Below are positions 22,746-31,016 of a DNA stretch of 37,426 bases, in pieces. The stretch comes from Chloroflexota bacterium (GTDB lineage Bacteria; Chloroflexota; Limnocylindria; Limnocylindrales; CSP1-4), in assembly GCA_003158675.1 (NCBI GenBank), contig PMKN01000056.1, positions 424 to 37,849 of the forward strand, in the 5' to 3' direction. The notes below the pieces were generated by a model that worked only from the letters and a program-made list of their open reading frames with translations, did no database searches and was not told the origin of the DNA. The translations under genes and the position numbers were made by a program. Each line of letters starts with the position of its first letter. Positions within the stretch are counted from its first letter, which is position 1.

Positions 22746-23666
22746 GTGACAACTCCAAATAGGTCCGTTGTGGCAGTCGCCGGTGGCACCGGCTTCGTGG
22801 GGCGGGCGATCGTGCGCGAGCTGGCCGCCCGTGGCAGCCATGTGATCGTGCTGTCGCACCTGCCGCCCAAAGCCACGACTGACCGATCGATCGAATTCCG
22901 GCAGGCGGACGTTACCCGGCCCGACAGCCTGCCAGGCGCCCTGGCCGGCGTCGACGCGCTGGTCATCTGCCTGGGGTTTCGAAACTCACCGATCGAGGCG
23001 CCCCGGCGCGGCCGGACCTTCGAGAAGGTCGACGCCGGCGGGACCGTGGCCCTGGTGGCTGCGGCGAAAGCCGCGGCAGTGGGCCGCCTCGTCTACATCT
23101 CAGGTGCCGGCGCGGCGTCGGACGCTCCCCGTCACTGGTTCCGGGCAAAGTGGCGCGCCGAGGAGGCCGTGCGCGGCAGCGGCATCGTCTACACGATCTT
23201 CCGGCCCAGCTGGATCTACGGCCCGGGCGACAAATCCCTCAACCGGTTCATCGGCTTCGCCCGATGGCTGCCGTTCGTGCCTCAGATCGGCAACGGCCGC
23301 CAGATCATGGCGCCGGTCTTCGTCGACGACGTGGGCGCGCTGGTGGCGGATGCGCTGGTCGCGCCGGCCGCGGACAACGCCACTCTCGAAGTCGGAGGGC
23401 CGGAGTCGTTGTCGATGGACCAGATCATCCGGGCCGCCCTGCGCGCACAGGGCCGGCACCGTTTGATTCTTCACGCGCCGTCCGCGCTGATGAAGCTGGC
23501 GACGCGGCCGCTCACGCTGCTGCCGTCGCCGCCCATGACGCCGGACGCGATCGATTTCATCGTCCAGGCCGCGCCGGTGGACACGGGCCCGTTGACCGCG
23601 GCGCTACCGCGTCATCTCACGCCGCTCGCCGAAGCGCTCGCCTCATATCTGCGCCCGCGAGACTGA
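22746..23666 (+). CDS. Atypical SDR / NAD(P)H-binding protein, NDUFA9-like
   Basis: The protein is 306 residues. The GTG start at 22746 is chosen because GGAGG precedes it and the sequence then begins with the Rossmann strand; upstream in-frame codons give no homologous protein. Seen: VAVAGGTGFVGRAIVREL (9-26), RQADVTRPDSL (52-62), LVICLGF, and YISGAGAA followed by HWFRAKWRAEEAV. The SDR catalytic YxxxK is changed to W-x-x-x-K, as in extended or atypical SDRs that bind NAD(P) without classical reductase chemistry (the NDUFA9/quinone-binding and NmrA-like groups). The later segment FRPSWIYGPGDKSLNRFI and the C-terminal APVFVDDVG are typical of that group. It is convergent with the glutamine synthetase-like gene, 16 bp apart. 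Confidence 0.88.
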   Translation: MTTPNRSVVAVAGGTGFVGRAIVRELAARGSHVIVLSHLPPKATTDRSIEFRQADVTRPDSLPGALAGVDALVICLGFRNSPIEAPRRGRTFEKVDAGGTVALVAAAKAAAVGRLVYISGAGAASDAPRHWFRAKWRAEEAVRGSGIVYTIFRPSWIYGPGDKSLNRFIGFARWLPFVPQIGNGRQIMAPVFVDDVGALVADALVAPAADNATLEVGGPESLSMDQIIRAALRAQGRHRLILHAPSALMKLATRPLTLLPSPPMTPDAIDFIVQAAPVDTGPLTAALPRHLTPLAEALASYLRPRD

Positions 23667-23682
23667 CGCGACAGCTGTCTTT

Positions 23683-25065
23683 TCAGCCTCGTTCGAGATA
23701 CCGCTCCCGCTCCCAGGCATGGACCGCGGCGTCATATGTGTCGCGCTCGACACGCGCGGCGTTGAGATAGTGATCCACGACGTCACGGCCGAAGATCTCA
23801 GCTGCGGCCTTGCTTTTCTCGAGCAGATCGATCGCTTCGTACAGGGCGCGCGGCATGCGGTCGCAGCCCTTGGCGATGTAGCCGTTGCCTTTGTGTTCGG
23901 CCGGCGGCTCGATCTTGTGCTCGATGCCGTACAGCCCGGCGCCCACTTCGGCGGCATATGCCACGTACGCATTCATGTCGCCGCCGGGAAAGCGGTTCTC
24001 GATGTGCAGGCCCGGTCCGTTGCCCACGATTCGGAATCCCGTGGTGCGGTTGTCGCGGCCCCAGACCACGTTGACAGGGGCCCAGCTCGCGACCGCGTAT
24101 CGCTTGTATGAGTTGATGGTCGGCGCGATGAACAACGCAAGTTCGCGCTGCAGCGCCATCATCCCGCCCAGGAACCAGCGCATTGTCTGGCTCATGCCGT
24201 AGGGCTCGGCCCCGTCCTCGAAGAATAGGGCCCGCTCGCCGGTTGGATCCCACAGGCTCATGTGCAGGTGGCCGGAGGATCCCGTCCATTCGGCGTACGG
24301 CTTGGCCATGAACGTCAGGCCGTAACCATTCAGCCAGGCGATCTCTTTGGCGCCGTGCTTGAAAAGAACGCTCCGATCGGCCGACTCCAGAACGTTGTCA
24401 TAGCGAATGTTGACTTCGTGCTGCGAAGGTGCCGCCTCGCCCTTGCTGAACTCGATCGGTATTCGAGCTTCGGTCATCTGGTTGCGGATCTGGCGATACA
24501 GAGGTTCAAGCTTCGTGGCCTGCAGGAGGTGATAATCCTCGTTGTAGTAGCCCACTCGCTCGATATCGTTGTAGCCCTTCTCGTTCAAATCCTCGTACGT
24601 GTCGGCCAATACATAGAACTCGAATTCGGTCCCGGACTTGACCATGTATCCGAGACCGACGGCACGGTCGACCTGGCGCTTGAGCATCGAGCGAGGCGAC
24701 ACCGGAATCTCGGAACCGCTTGAGTCGGTAGCATCGCATAAGACGATGGCCGTTGAATCCAGCCATGGCAGGACACGCGTCGTCTCCCACACTTCGCGCC
24801 CGATCCAGTCGCCGTAGCCAGTCCCCCAGTTCATCAGTTCGAATCCGTCCGGCGTGTTCATTTCGATGTCCGTGCCGAGCAGATACGTGCAGAAATGAAT
24901 ACCGTGATCGACGACGCCATTGAGGAACGCTTCTGCCTGGACGCGCTTGCCCATGAGGCGGCCCTGCATGTCGGTCAGGGCGACGATCACCGTGTCGATC
25001 CGTCCGTCACGGACCATGTCGCGCAGCTCTTCGAGTTGCCTGGCGGTGCCGTGCGCCTCGCTCAT
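23683..25065 (-). CDS. Glutamine synthetase-family ligase (gamma-glutamylpolyamine/amine synthetase-like)
   Basis: The protein is 460 residues. It has a GS beta-grasp domain (1-110) and a catalytic domain with SGTEFEFYVL (Glu147 and Glu149), GEAAPSQHEVNIRYD (Glu210, Glu217), SGHLHMSLWD (His266) and RDNRTTGFRIVG. The C-terminal segment HIENRFPGGDMNAYVAYAAEVGAGLYGIEHKIEPP is the form found in PuuA and GlnA3-type enzymes. The adenylylation motif NLYDLP of true GlnA is absent. Such enzymes ligate glutamate to amines such as putrescine, ethanolamine or isopropylamine rather than to ammonia; which amine is used here is unknown. GGGAGG 6 nt before the ATG is a strong ribosome binding site. An APC permease and an aldehyde dehydrogenase are in the region. 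Confidence 0.9.
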   Translation of the reverse strand: MSEAHGTARQLEELRDMVRDGRIDTVIVALTDMQGRLMGKRVQAEAFLNGVVDHGIHFCTYLLGTDIEMNTPDGFELMNWGTGYGDWIGREVWETTRVLPWLDSTAIVLCDATDSSGSEIPVSPRSMLKRQVDRAVGLGYMVKSGTEFEFYVLADTYEDLNEKGYNDIERVGYYNEDYHLLQATKLEPLYRQIRNQMTEARIPIEFSKGEAAPSQHEVNIRYDNVLESADRSVLFKHGAKEIAWLNGYGLTFMAKPYAEWTGSSGHLHMSLWDPTGERALFFEDGAEPYGMSQTMRWFLGGMMALQRELALFIAPTINSYKRYAVASWAPVNVVWGRDNRTTGFRIVGNGPGLHIENRFPGGDMNAYVAYAAEVGAGLYGIEHKIEPPAEHKGNGYIAKGCDRMPRALYEAIDLLEKSKAAAEIFGRDVVDHYLNAARVERDTYDAAVHAWERERYLERG

Positions 25066-25438
25066 CGGATCCTCCCTGTCGTGGCGCGAAGCCGCGCCGT
25101 CGAAGCGCGCGAACGCTCCTCAACCGTATTGTGGCGCGTGGCGGGCCGCAGAGCCAGAGTGGCGCGCCAGTCGAGGTCAAGCCGCCACCCACCCACCCTC
25201 ACGTTCGGCGGCGCCGTTTCGCCCCGCAATTGGCCCGAGCAGGGTAGAGTCTGCAGGCTGCACCTTCGCCGCATCCCGATGTGCCCGGTTGTGCAGGCTT
25301 CTACGACCGTCGATCACGGACGCAGCTCAGACGGGCCGGTCCATGAGCGGCGGCAACCCGATCCGCACGGCGGCGCGACCCGGAGGCGGCGCACTGGCGG
25401 GGGAGCGGAGCGGAGAACGTAAGAGGTAGCACCAGCTG
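25066..25438. other. Divergent intergenic region (373 bp)
   Basis: This separates the glutamine synthetase-like gene (minus) from the Asp-box gene (plus) and must contain both promoters. The best -10-like sequence on the plus strand is TAGAGT near 25244, but the leader would then be long. I see no gene, RNA motif or strong inverted repeat. Confidence 0.45.
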
Positions 25439-28243
25439 ATGAGCGACCCCCGCGTCGAGCGTGGCCTCGACGATCGACTCCAGCCCGCCCCGGCGGCCTC
25501 CCAGCCGCCGTCCCGGCCGGCCGCATCGAAGGACGCGTCGGGCCAGGGCCCCACGACCCGCCGGACCCACCCGGAGCGAGTGATCCCGTCAGAACCGCGC
25601 GCCGGCAGCGGCGTTCGCGGCCGCCCTCAGGGAGCGCTGCGCGACCTCAGGCCCCGGGTCGCTCCAACGCCCAAGTCACCCTCGGCGAACCGGTCGCAGC
25701 CCTTGCAGATACCGAAGATCGGCCTGCCCGCGCTCCACATGCCGGCCCTACACCGGCCCACCTTCCACCGGTCGGCGTGGCCGATGTCGATCCGGCAGAC
25801 GTTTTCCCTGGCTCTCGGCCTCCTAACCGTCATCGCGGTTGTGGCAGGACTGGTGCTCTTCATTCCCAACCGGCCGGTCGCGCCTCCGGTCACGGGCAGC
25901 ATCCGCGGCGTCGATCTCAAGGCCGCATCCAAGTCCCCAACAGGCACTTTCTACTACGGCCCCTACTTCGTGGACCAGGGATCCCGGCTGCTGATGATGG
26001 GCAGCGACGGCAACACGAGCACGGTGTGGGCCTCAACCGATGGCTCCACATGGCAGCAGATCTCCGATCCCGGTTCCTTTGGAGCGCCCGACCAGCGTTT
26101 CGTCGTCCTCGGCTTTGCCGACGACGGGCGCGGCGGCCTTTCGGCCGTGGGCAGTGGATTCGTCGCGGGCGCCAAGGTTGTGGCCACCGCCTGGCACTCC
26201 AAGGACGGTCAGGTCTGGTCGCCGGCAACGGTGGACTTCCCGACGAATACTCAGATGTTCGGCCTGGCGTCGCGCCCGGGCGCGGTGGTCTCGGCCGGCA
26301 ACGGCGTGGCCTGGTACTCCGCCGACGGAACCAGTTGGGCCATCCAGGCACTTCCCAACGCCACGGGATACGTGCCGCGCGCGGTTCGAGCGTGGGCCGA
26401 AGGGTTTGCGATCCTCGCGGTGTCCGGTGGCTCTGAAGAGCGCCACACCAAGGCGTGGGTCTCCGCGGACGGCAAGACCTGGACCGAGGCCGCCGCCCCG
26501 ATGGCCGGCTTCGAAGTCCATGATGTCGTCGCCTATGGCAACGGGCTGGTTGCGGTGGGTGCCCAGATCCTCACCCCGGCAGAGCTGGCGACGCCGACTC
26601 CTACGCCGAGCCCGTCCCCCACGCCCGCTGCCACCGCCTCCGGCAAACCTAAGGTCACGCCCAAGCCGACGGCCACACCAAAGACGACGGCCGCTCCATC
26701 CGCCGCCGCATCCACTGCCGCTGGCCCGACTGCCAGCCCAACCCCGCCCCCGGTGGTCGAGGTGGCGATCTCGTGGATCTCGCCCGATGGCATCAATTGG
26801 TACAGGGGAACCACGCCCGCGGGCCGTACTTCGTCCATGGAGTCGGTGACTCAGGTCTTCGATTCGCTCGTCGCGGTGGGCGCCGCACCAGTGGAGCGAA
26901 CCGGCGGCACCGCGGCACCTGCAGTGCTGCCGCTGTGGACCTCGGACGATGGGGTGACCTGGAAGCCGATCGAGACCGGTTTGTCAGCCTACACGCGAGC
27001 CAGACTGACTCCGTTCGGGCAGCGACTCGTGCTGGCCGGGGTCGATTCGGCCGGGTCGCTCGCCGTGCTGGCAGGCGACGCGACTCTGGGCTCGCCGCTG
27101 CCGTTGGTCGCGGTCACGCCCACCCCAGCATTCTCGCTCCTGCTCAAGCAGGCGACGACGCCGCTGCTCTCCGGCCTTTCGGCAGACGACGCTCTCGGCC
27201 CGATGGTTGCCACGGGCAGCCAGTTCCTCGTCTTCGTGGATCGCGCGGCCGGGACTAGCGTGTGGTCCTCGCCGGACGGTTCGGCCTGGACCCAACAGGC
27301 CGATCCGAGGGCATTCACGGGGACCGGGGCGTCTGGCACGTCGACTCCGCCGGCCACGCCAGCGGCCTCTCCCTCGAAGGCCTCGAAGAGCACCCCCAAG
27401 GCGACGGGGCCGAGCGGTGGCACGCCTGCTCCGGGGGCGAGCGTGCCAACCGTCGTCGCCGCCGTTTCGGACGGCAAAGGTGGCGTGGTCGCGGTTGGCA
27501 CCGTGGTGGCAGCGGATCAGACGGCAGCCGCCGCATCCTGGGTCCTCAATGGCTCGACCTGGAGCGCGGGGACCGTCAACCTCCCCGGGAATGCCCCCTC
27601 CAGTCTCGGCTCGGTGGCGGTCTACAACGGCAGCTACGTTGCCGCAGCGAACTCCCCCGAAGGCGCGCGGATCCTCTTCTCGGCCGATGGCCTGAGCTGG
27701 AAACAGACCTACATCGTCGGCGCTAGCGCTTTCATGTTCACTGTGTCGACGTGGTCGGGCGGCTTCATCGCGAGCGGAGTCGACCCGAGCGGATCGAGCC
27801 CCGCGGACGTCTGGACGTCGCCGGACGGCATGAACTGGACCAGGCAGACGGGGTGGAGGCTGCCGACCAATACGGCCAACGTCCTTGGAGCTCGCAACGC
27901 GCTCCTGGCCACGACCAAGGGCGTGACCACCTCGGTCAGCTGGTGGCGGTCGCCCGACGGCACGAGCTGGCAGGATGTCAAGCTCGCGACCACCGGTGGA
28001 TGCTGGAATGCCGTCGATGCCGGCTTCATAGCGATCTCGGGGCCGCCCGCCGGCACGGACTCGGGATGGCACGTCTGGGCCAGCAAGGACGCTAGCTCGT
28101 GGCAGCAGCCCGGCGGCGTCAGCCCGTCGTTCGTGGCCGGCTCGACGTGCCAGATGGCCTCGACCGGCGGTCATGTGGTCGTCGCGGGCTGGACCAAGGA
28201 TGGGGTTCTGCAGGTCTACTTCGGGGACCTGACCGGGTTGTGA
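25439..28243 (+). CDS. Second membrane-anchored Asp-box-like repeat protein
   Basis: The protein is 934 residues. It has a basic, proline-rich cytoplasmic region (1-118), one transmembrane helix at about 121-143 (FSLALGLLTVIAVVAGLVLFI) and a large external part. That part contains about 11 S-x-DG-x-x-W motifs (such as STDGSTW, SADGKTW, SPDGMNW, SPDGTSW), a variant of the Asp-box found in beta-propellers. Pro/Thr/Ser linkers at about 382-437 (TPTPSPSPTP and following) and about 625-665 divide the repeats. The ATG at 25439 has AAGAGGT about 11 nt upstream. The topology matches the protein encoded at 717-3488, but this one has no sigma factor beside it and a longer cytoplasmic tail. Function unknown; sensing or binding at the surface is an inference. 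A hairpin terminator follows the stop. Confidence 0.85.
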   Translation: MSDPRVERGLDDRLQPAPAASQPPSRPAASKDASGQGPTTRRTHPERVIPSEPRAGSGVRGRPQGALRDLRPRVAPTPKSPSANRSQPLQIPKIGLPALHMPALHRPTFHRSAWPMSIRQTFSLALGLLTVIAVVAGLVLFIPNRPVAPPVTGSIRGVDLKAASKSPTGTFYYGPYFVDQGSRLLMMGSDGNTSTVWASTDGSTWQQISDPGSFGAPDQRFVVLGFADDGRGGLSAVGSGFVAGAKVVATAWHSKDGQVWSPATVDFPTNTQMFGLASRPGAVVSAGNGVAWYSADGTSWAIQALPNATGYVPRAVRAWAEGFAILAVSGGSEERHTKAWVSADGKTWTEAAAPMAGFEVHDVVAYGNGLVAVGAQILTPAELATPTPTPSPSPTPAATASGKPKVTPKPTATPKTTAAPSAAASTAAGPTASPTPPPVVEVAISWISPDGINWYRGTTPAGRTSSMESVTQVFDSLVAVGAAPVERTGGTAAPAVLPLWTSDDGVTWKPIETGLSAYTRARLTPFGQRLVLAGVDSAGSLAVLAGDATLGSPLPLVAVTPTPAFSLLLKQATTPLLSGLSADDALGPMVATGSQFLVFVDRAAGTSVWSSPDGSAWTQQADPRAFTGTGASGTSTPPATPAASPSKASKSTPKATGPSGGTPAPGASVPTVVAAVSDGKGGVVAVGTVVAADQTAAAASWVLNGSTWSAGTVNLPGNAPSSLGSVAVYNGSYVAAANSPEGARILFSADGLSWKQTYIVGASAFMFTVSTWSGGFIASGVDPSGSSPADVWTSPDGMNWTRQTGWRLPTNTANVLGARNALLATTKGVTTSVSWWRSPDGTSWQDVKLATTGGCWNAVDAGFIAISGPPAGTDSGWHVWASKDASSWQQPGGVSPSFVAGSTCQMASTGGHVVVAGWTKDGVLQVYFGDLTGL

Positions 28244-28266
28244 TCCCGGGTCCATTGCCAAAGAGA

Positions 28267-28294
28267 AGCGCGGCGGACTTTCGCCCGCCGCGCT
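28267..28294. terminator. Bidirectional hairpin terminator between convergent genes
   Basis: AGCGCGGCGG (28267-28276) pairs perfectly with CCGCCGCGCT (28285-28294) around an 8-nt loop, in the 76-bp gap between the Asp-box gene and the permease. On the minus strand it is followed by TCTCTTTGG, a weak U tract. Confidence 0.7.
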
Positions 28295-28319
28295 CCGTTG
28301 CCTCGTTCGATGCCCGAGT

Positions 28320-29984
28320 CTATGCGCCGGCGAGCTCCTCGGCCGCATGTTCGAACTCGCGCTCGATCTCTGTAAGCTCGACCTCCCCGACCTCGACGAT
28401 CGGCCCCTTGAAGCGGCGGCGCGCCCAGGCGAAGTAGTAGACGAGCAGCGCTCCGAGGAAGACCAGGTAGGCCATCAGCGTCCACGGATTGCCCGACGTC
28501 GGCCAGAGGAAGAGAACCGAAATCAGGACGATCCAAAGACAGGCGATGGCGGCGATAGGCCTGGAGAAACGACCCAGCTTCCACACTGCGTGGTCGCGCC
28601 ACTCCTGTTTGCCGAAGATGCCCAGGAAGATGGGCACGCCATAGGCCCAGTACAGGGCGATCGTGCTGATCGCGGTCACGATCACGATCGCCGTGCCTCC
28701 GCCGGCAATGAACGCGGCGTTGGTCAGCACGTAGCTGAAGACGACGATGCCGATCAAGGCGTTGGCCGGCGTCCGGAAGCGGTGCGAAACCTTGCGCAGC
28801 CACGGCGATCCGGGCACGCCGTGGTCCCGGCTGAAGGCGAAGAGCATCCGGCCCGCCGCGGCGATCGAGGCCAGGCCGCACAGGCTCATCGCCACGGCGA
28901 TGGCCGCCCCGAGCCAATCGCCGAGCGTTCCCAGGTTGTAGCTGAGGGTGGTGAAGATGACCGGATTGCCGCCGTAGTAGTAGCTGCACAGTCCTACTGG
29001 GGCGGTGTTGCAGCTTGGGTTGAAGACCTGGTCGAGGGGAGGCAGGTGCGTCACCAGCCCGAACAGGACGATGTAGCCGACGACGGCCGAGACCGCGACC
29101 GAGATGAAGACGCCCCAGGCGCTGGAGAGGCGTGCTCCGACCGTCTCCTCGGCAACGTGAGCGGATGCGTCGTAGCCGGTGTAGGTCCACTGCGCCTGGA
29201 GGAGAGAAAAGAGGAAGGCGATCGGAACGGCATATCCGATGGCCGGCCCGAGGTTGACCCCGAGCGGCGATGCAGCGAATACCGTGTCAAGCGGCCCGAT
29301 GGCGAACGGGCTGAGGCTGGAATGAGCCTTGCCAGAGCTGATGAGGAACAGGGCAAGGACAATCACGACCACCGTCCCGATGTGCCACCACACCGAGGCG
29401 TCGTTGAGCAGGGCGACGATGCGGATGCCGGCGACGTTCAGGACCAGCTGGATCGCCATGAGCACGGCCATCGTCAGGAGCTGGCCGCTCATCAGCGACG
29501 AGCCCAGGATCGCCGAGCCGTTGCCGTACGCGATCCCGAAGTTGGACAGGATGGGCGTCACGATGGACGAGTTGACGAAGGCCGCGGCGGCGAAATCGAT
29601 GCCCGCCACGATGGCGATCTGGCCGGCCAGGTTGAACCAGGCCGTCCACCAGCCCCAATCCTTGTTCTTCATCCGGCTCGACCAGTAGTAGAGGCCGCCG
29701 GCCGTGGGGTAGGCGGACGCGATCTCCGCCATCGATGCCGCGATCATCAGCGTGAAGATGGAGACGAGAGGCCAGCCGATCGTGGCCGCGGCCGGACCGC
29801 CCCACGCAAGCCCGTAGTCGAACAGGATCACCGCGCCGGTCAGGATCGAGATGATCGTGAAGCTGATGGCGAAGTTGGAGAAGCCGCCCATCGTGCGGAA
29901 GAGCTCCTGTGCATATCCCAGACCATGCAGGTCGTGGATGTCTCGCTGGATCTGCTCCTCCCGCGAGGCCTTCTGCTGCGTCAC
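28320..29984 (-). CDS. APC-superfamily amino acid/amine permease
   Basis: The protein is 554 residues with about 12 membrane helices, the normal layout of APC transporters, which import amino acids, GABA or polyamines with cations. Seen: the N-terminal MGGFSNFAISFTIISILTG (about 32-50), SAYPTAGGLYYWSSRM (about 89-104, a conserved TM3 motif), YTGYDASAHVAEETVGA (about 269-285) near TM8, and FAFSRDHGVPGSPW (about 377-390). These are signatures of the BAT1/GABA permease-like group. The GTG start at 29984 is supported by a very strong AGGAGG 5 nt away. It is convergent with the Asp-box gene. With the glutamine synthetase-like ligase and aldehyde dehydrogenase it could supply the amine substrate, but that link is inferred. 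Confidence 0.93.
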   Translation of the reverse strand: MTQQKASREEQIQRDIHDLHGLGYAQELFRTMGGFSNFAISFTIISILTGAVILFDYGLAWGGPAAATIGWPLVSIFTLMIAASMAEIASAYPTAGGLYYWSSRMKNKDWGWWTAWFNLAGQIAIVAGIDFAAAAFVNSSIVTPILSNFGIAYGNGSAILGSSLMSGQLLTMAVLMAIQLVLNVAGIRIVALLNDASVWWHIGTVVVIVLALFLISSGKAHSSLSPFAIGPLDTVFAASPLGVNLGPAIGYAVPIAFLFSLLQAQWTYTGYDASAHVAEETVGARLSSAWGVFISVAVSAVVGYIVLFGLVTHLPPLDQVFNPSCNTAPVGLCSYYYGGNPVIFTTLSYNLGTLGDWLGAAIAVAMSLCGLASIAAAGRMLFAFSRDHGVPGSPWLRKVSHRFRTPANALIGIVVFSYVLTNAAFIAGGGTAIVIVTAISTIALYWAYGVPIFLGIFGKQEWRDHAVWKLGRFSRPIAAIACLWIVLISVLFLWPTSGNPWTLMAYLVFLGALLVYYFAWARRRFKGPIVEVGEVELTEIEREFEHAAEELAGA

Positions 29985-30157
29985 TCGGACCTCCTCCCGA
30001 AACGGCCAAGGCCGACCCGTCGCGCGCCGATCACGGGCTGGGTCGCCATCTCCTCTGGGCCGTGACTGACTGGCACCTCGTCCGGGCGACGGGCACTCCG
30101 ACGCGGGGGACGACGCGTCCGGGCCGGCGCGTTACGGGCCGCCAGTCCAGCTCCACG

Positions 30158-30163
30158 AATATA
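30158..30163 (-). promoter_or_regulatory. Candidate -10 box TATATT for the permease gene
   Basis: Read on the minus strand, TATATT stands out in a GC-rich gap, 174 nt upstream of the permease GTG. The -35 match is weak. Confidence 0.3.
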
Positions 30164-30267
30164 GCGTGTTGATAAGCCGGAAAAGTATCGGTGGCTCACT
30201 GCGCGAACGGAATCTGCCGGCGCGGAGCCACTCGGCGCTCCGCGGACCCGATCCGCTTCCGAGTCGG

Positions 30268-30849
30268 CTAGATGGCCGGCTTGCCTGCCATCAATGAGAC
30301 GATGACGACGACCAGCGCCATCAGGAAGATGCCGCCGTTTCGGGCGCGAACGCCAAGCGCCGCCATCTCAGCGCCGGGATTGGCGTACCTGGAGCGACGC
30401 AATTCCGTGGCCGCACCGGCCGTCTCGGTCGGCAGCTCCGATCGGCCGGCGGGCCGCGCCAGCGCCGCTCCGGGACCTGCGGCCAGGACCGGGCCCGCTG
30501 CGGCCATACCGCGTCCGATCTCGATCATTCGGTCGATCGTCCGCATCTGGACCAGGATCGCATAGGTAATCGCCACGACGTACAGCACGGTCGCGGTCAG
30601 GAGCCAGTGCGTTCTGGAGGGGTCGATACCCTCCGACCATGCCAGCAGCCCTCCGCTGATCGGCATCGTCAGAGCCGCCGGGATCACGACGCGTCGTTCC
30701 ATGCGATCGGTCAGGCGCAGCGCAAAGAGACCGTGCTGGGGTTCCTGCGCCGCCATCCGGGCAATCAGCGGCATCACGAAACCCGGTCCGAAGGCGACGA
30801 TGGCGGTCAGGATATGAATGGGCAGGAGTACTGGCACCAGCTGGGACAC
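30268..30849 (-). CDS. Predicted integral membrane protein (DUF2269-like)
   Basis: The protein is 193 residues with about four membrane helices: LPIHILTAIVAFGPGFVMPLI near the N-terminus, VIPAALTMPISGGLLAW, WLLTATVLYVVAITYAILVQM, and a final GGIFLMALVVVIVSLMAGKP. I chose the GTG at 30849, which has GAGGTGAG just upstream; a GTG at 30858 is equally in frame, and the open frame further upstream has no support. A roughly 60-residue loop rich in Ala/Pro separates the third and fourth helices. It resembles DUF2269-type proteins, whose function is unknown. It is divergent from the lyase gene. Confidence 0.8.
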   Translation of the reverse strand: MSQLVPVLLPIHILTAIVAFGPGFVMPLIARMAAQEPQHGLFALRLTDRMERRVVIPAALTMPISGGLLAWSEGIDPSRTHWLLTATVLYVVAITYAILVQMRTIDRMIEIGRGMAAAGPVLAAGPGAALARPAGRSELPTETAGAATELRRSRYANPGAEMAALGVRARNGGIFLMALVVVIVSLMAGKPAI

Positions 30850-31004
30850 GCGACTCACCTCGGGCACGGCTTGTGGGGTCAGATTCCAGGCGCATGGCGG
30901 AAGGCGGAGCAGGAGCGGAGAATAGGATGGCTGCGGACCGGCCGGAAGCGCGTGTCGCACGGTGCGCTTCCGCCGTCCCGCCGGCCGCGTCCCGCAGCGG
31001 CGAA

Positions 31005-31010
31005 TAGAAT
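31005..31010 (+). promoter_or_regulatory. -10 box TAGAAT, leaderless geometry, for the aspartase/fumarase gene
   Basis: TAGAAT ends 6 nt before the ATG at 31017 (a second ATG precedes it at 31014), which would make that ATG the first transcribed codon. Confidence 0.45.
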
Positions 31011-31016
31011 CCGATG

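Noticed and set aside
22266-22859. Open minus-strand frames (22266-22859 and 22357-22758) in the long gap
   Set aside because: They run into the start of the NDUFA9-like gene on the other strand, lack ribosome binding sites and show no recognisable domain.
28347-30065. A 572-codon plus-strand frame opposite the permease
   Set aside because: It is highly charged Arg/Asp/Gly shadow sequence; the minus-strand permease has a strong ribosome binding site and clear APC motifs.
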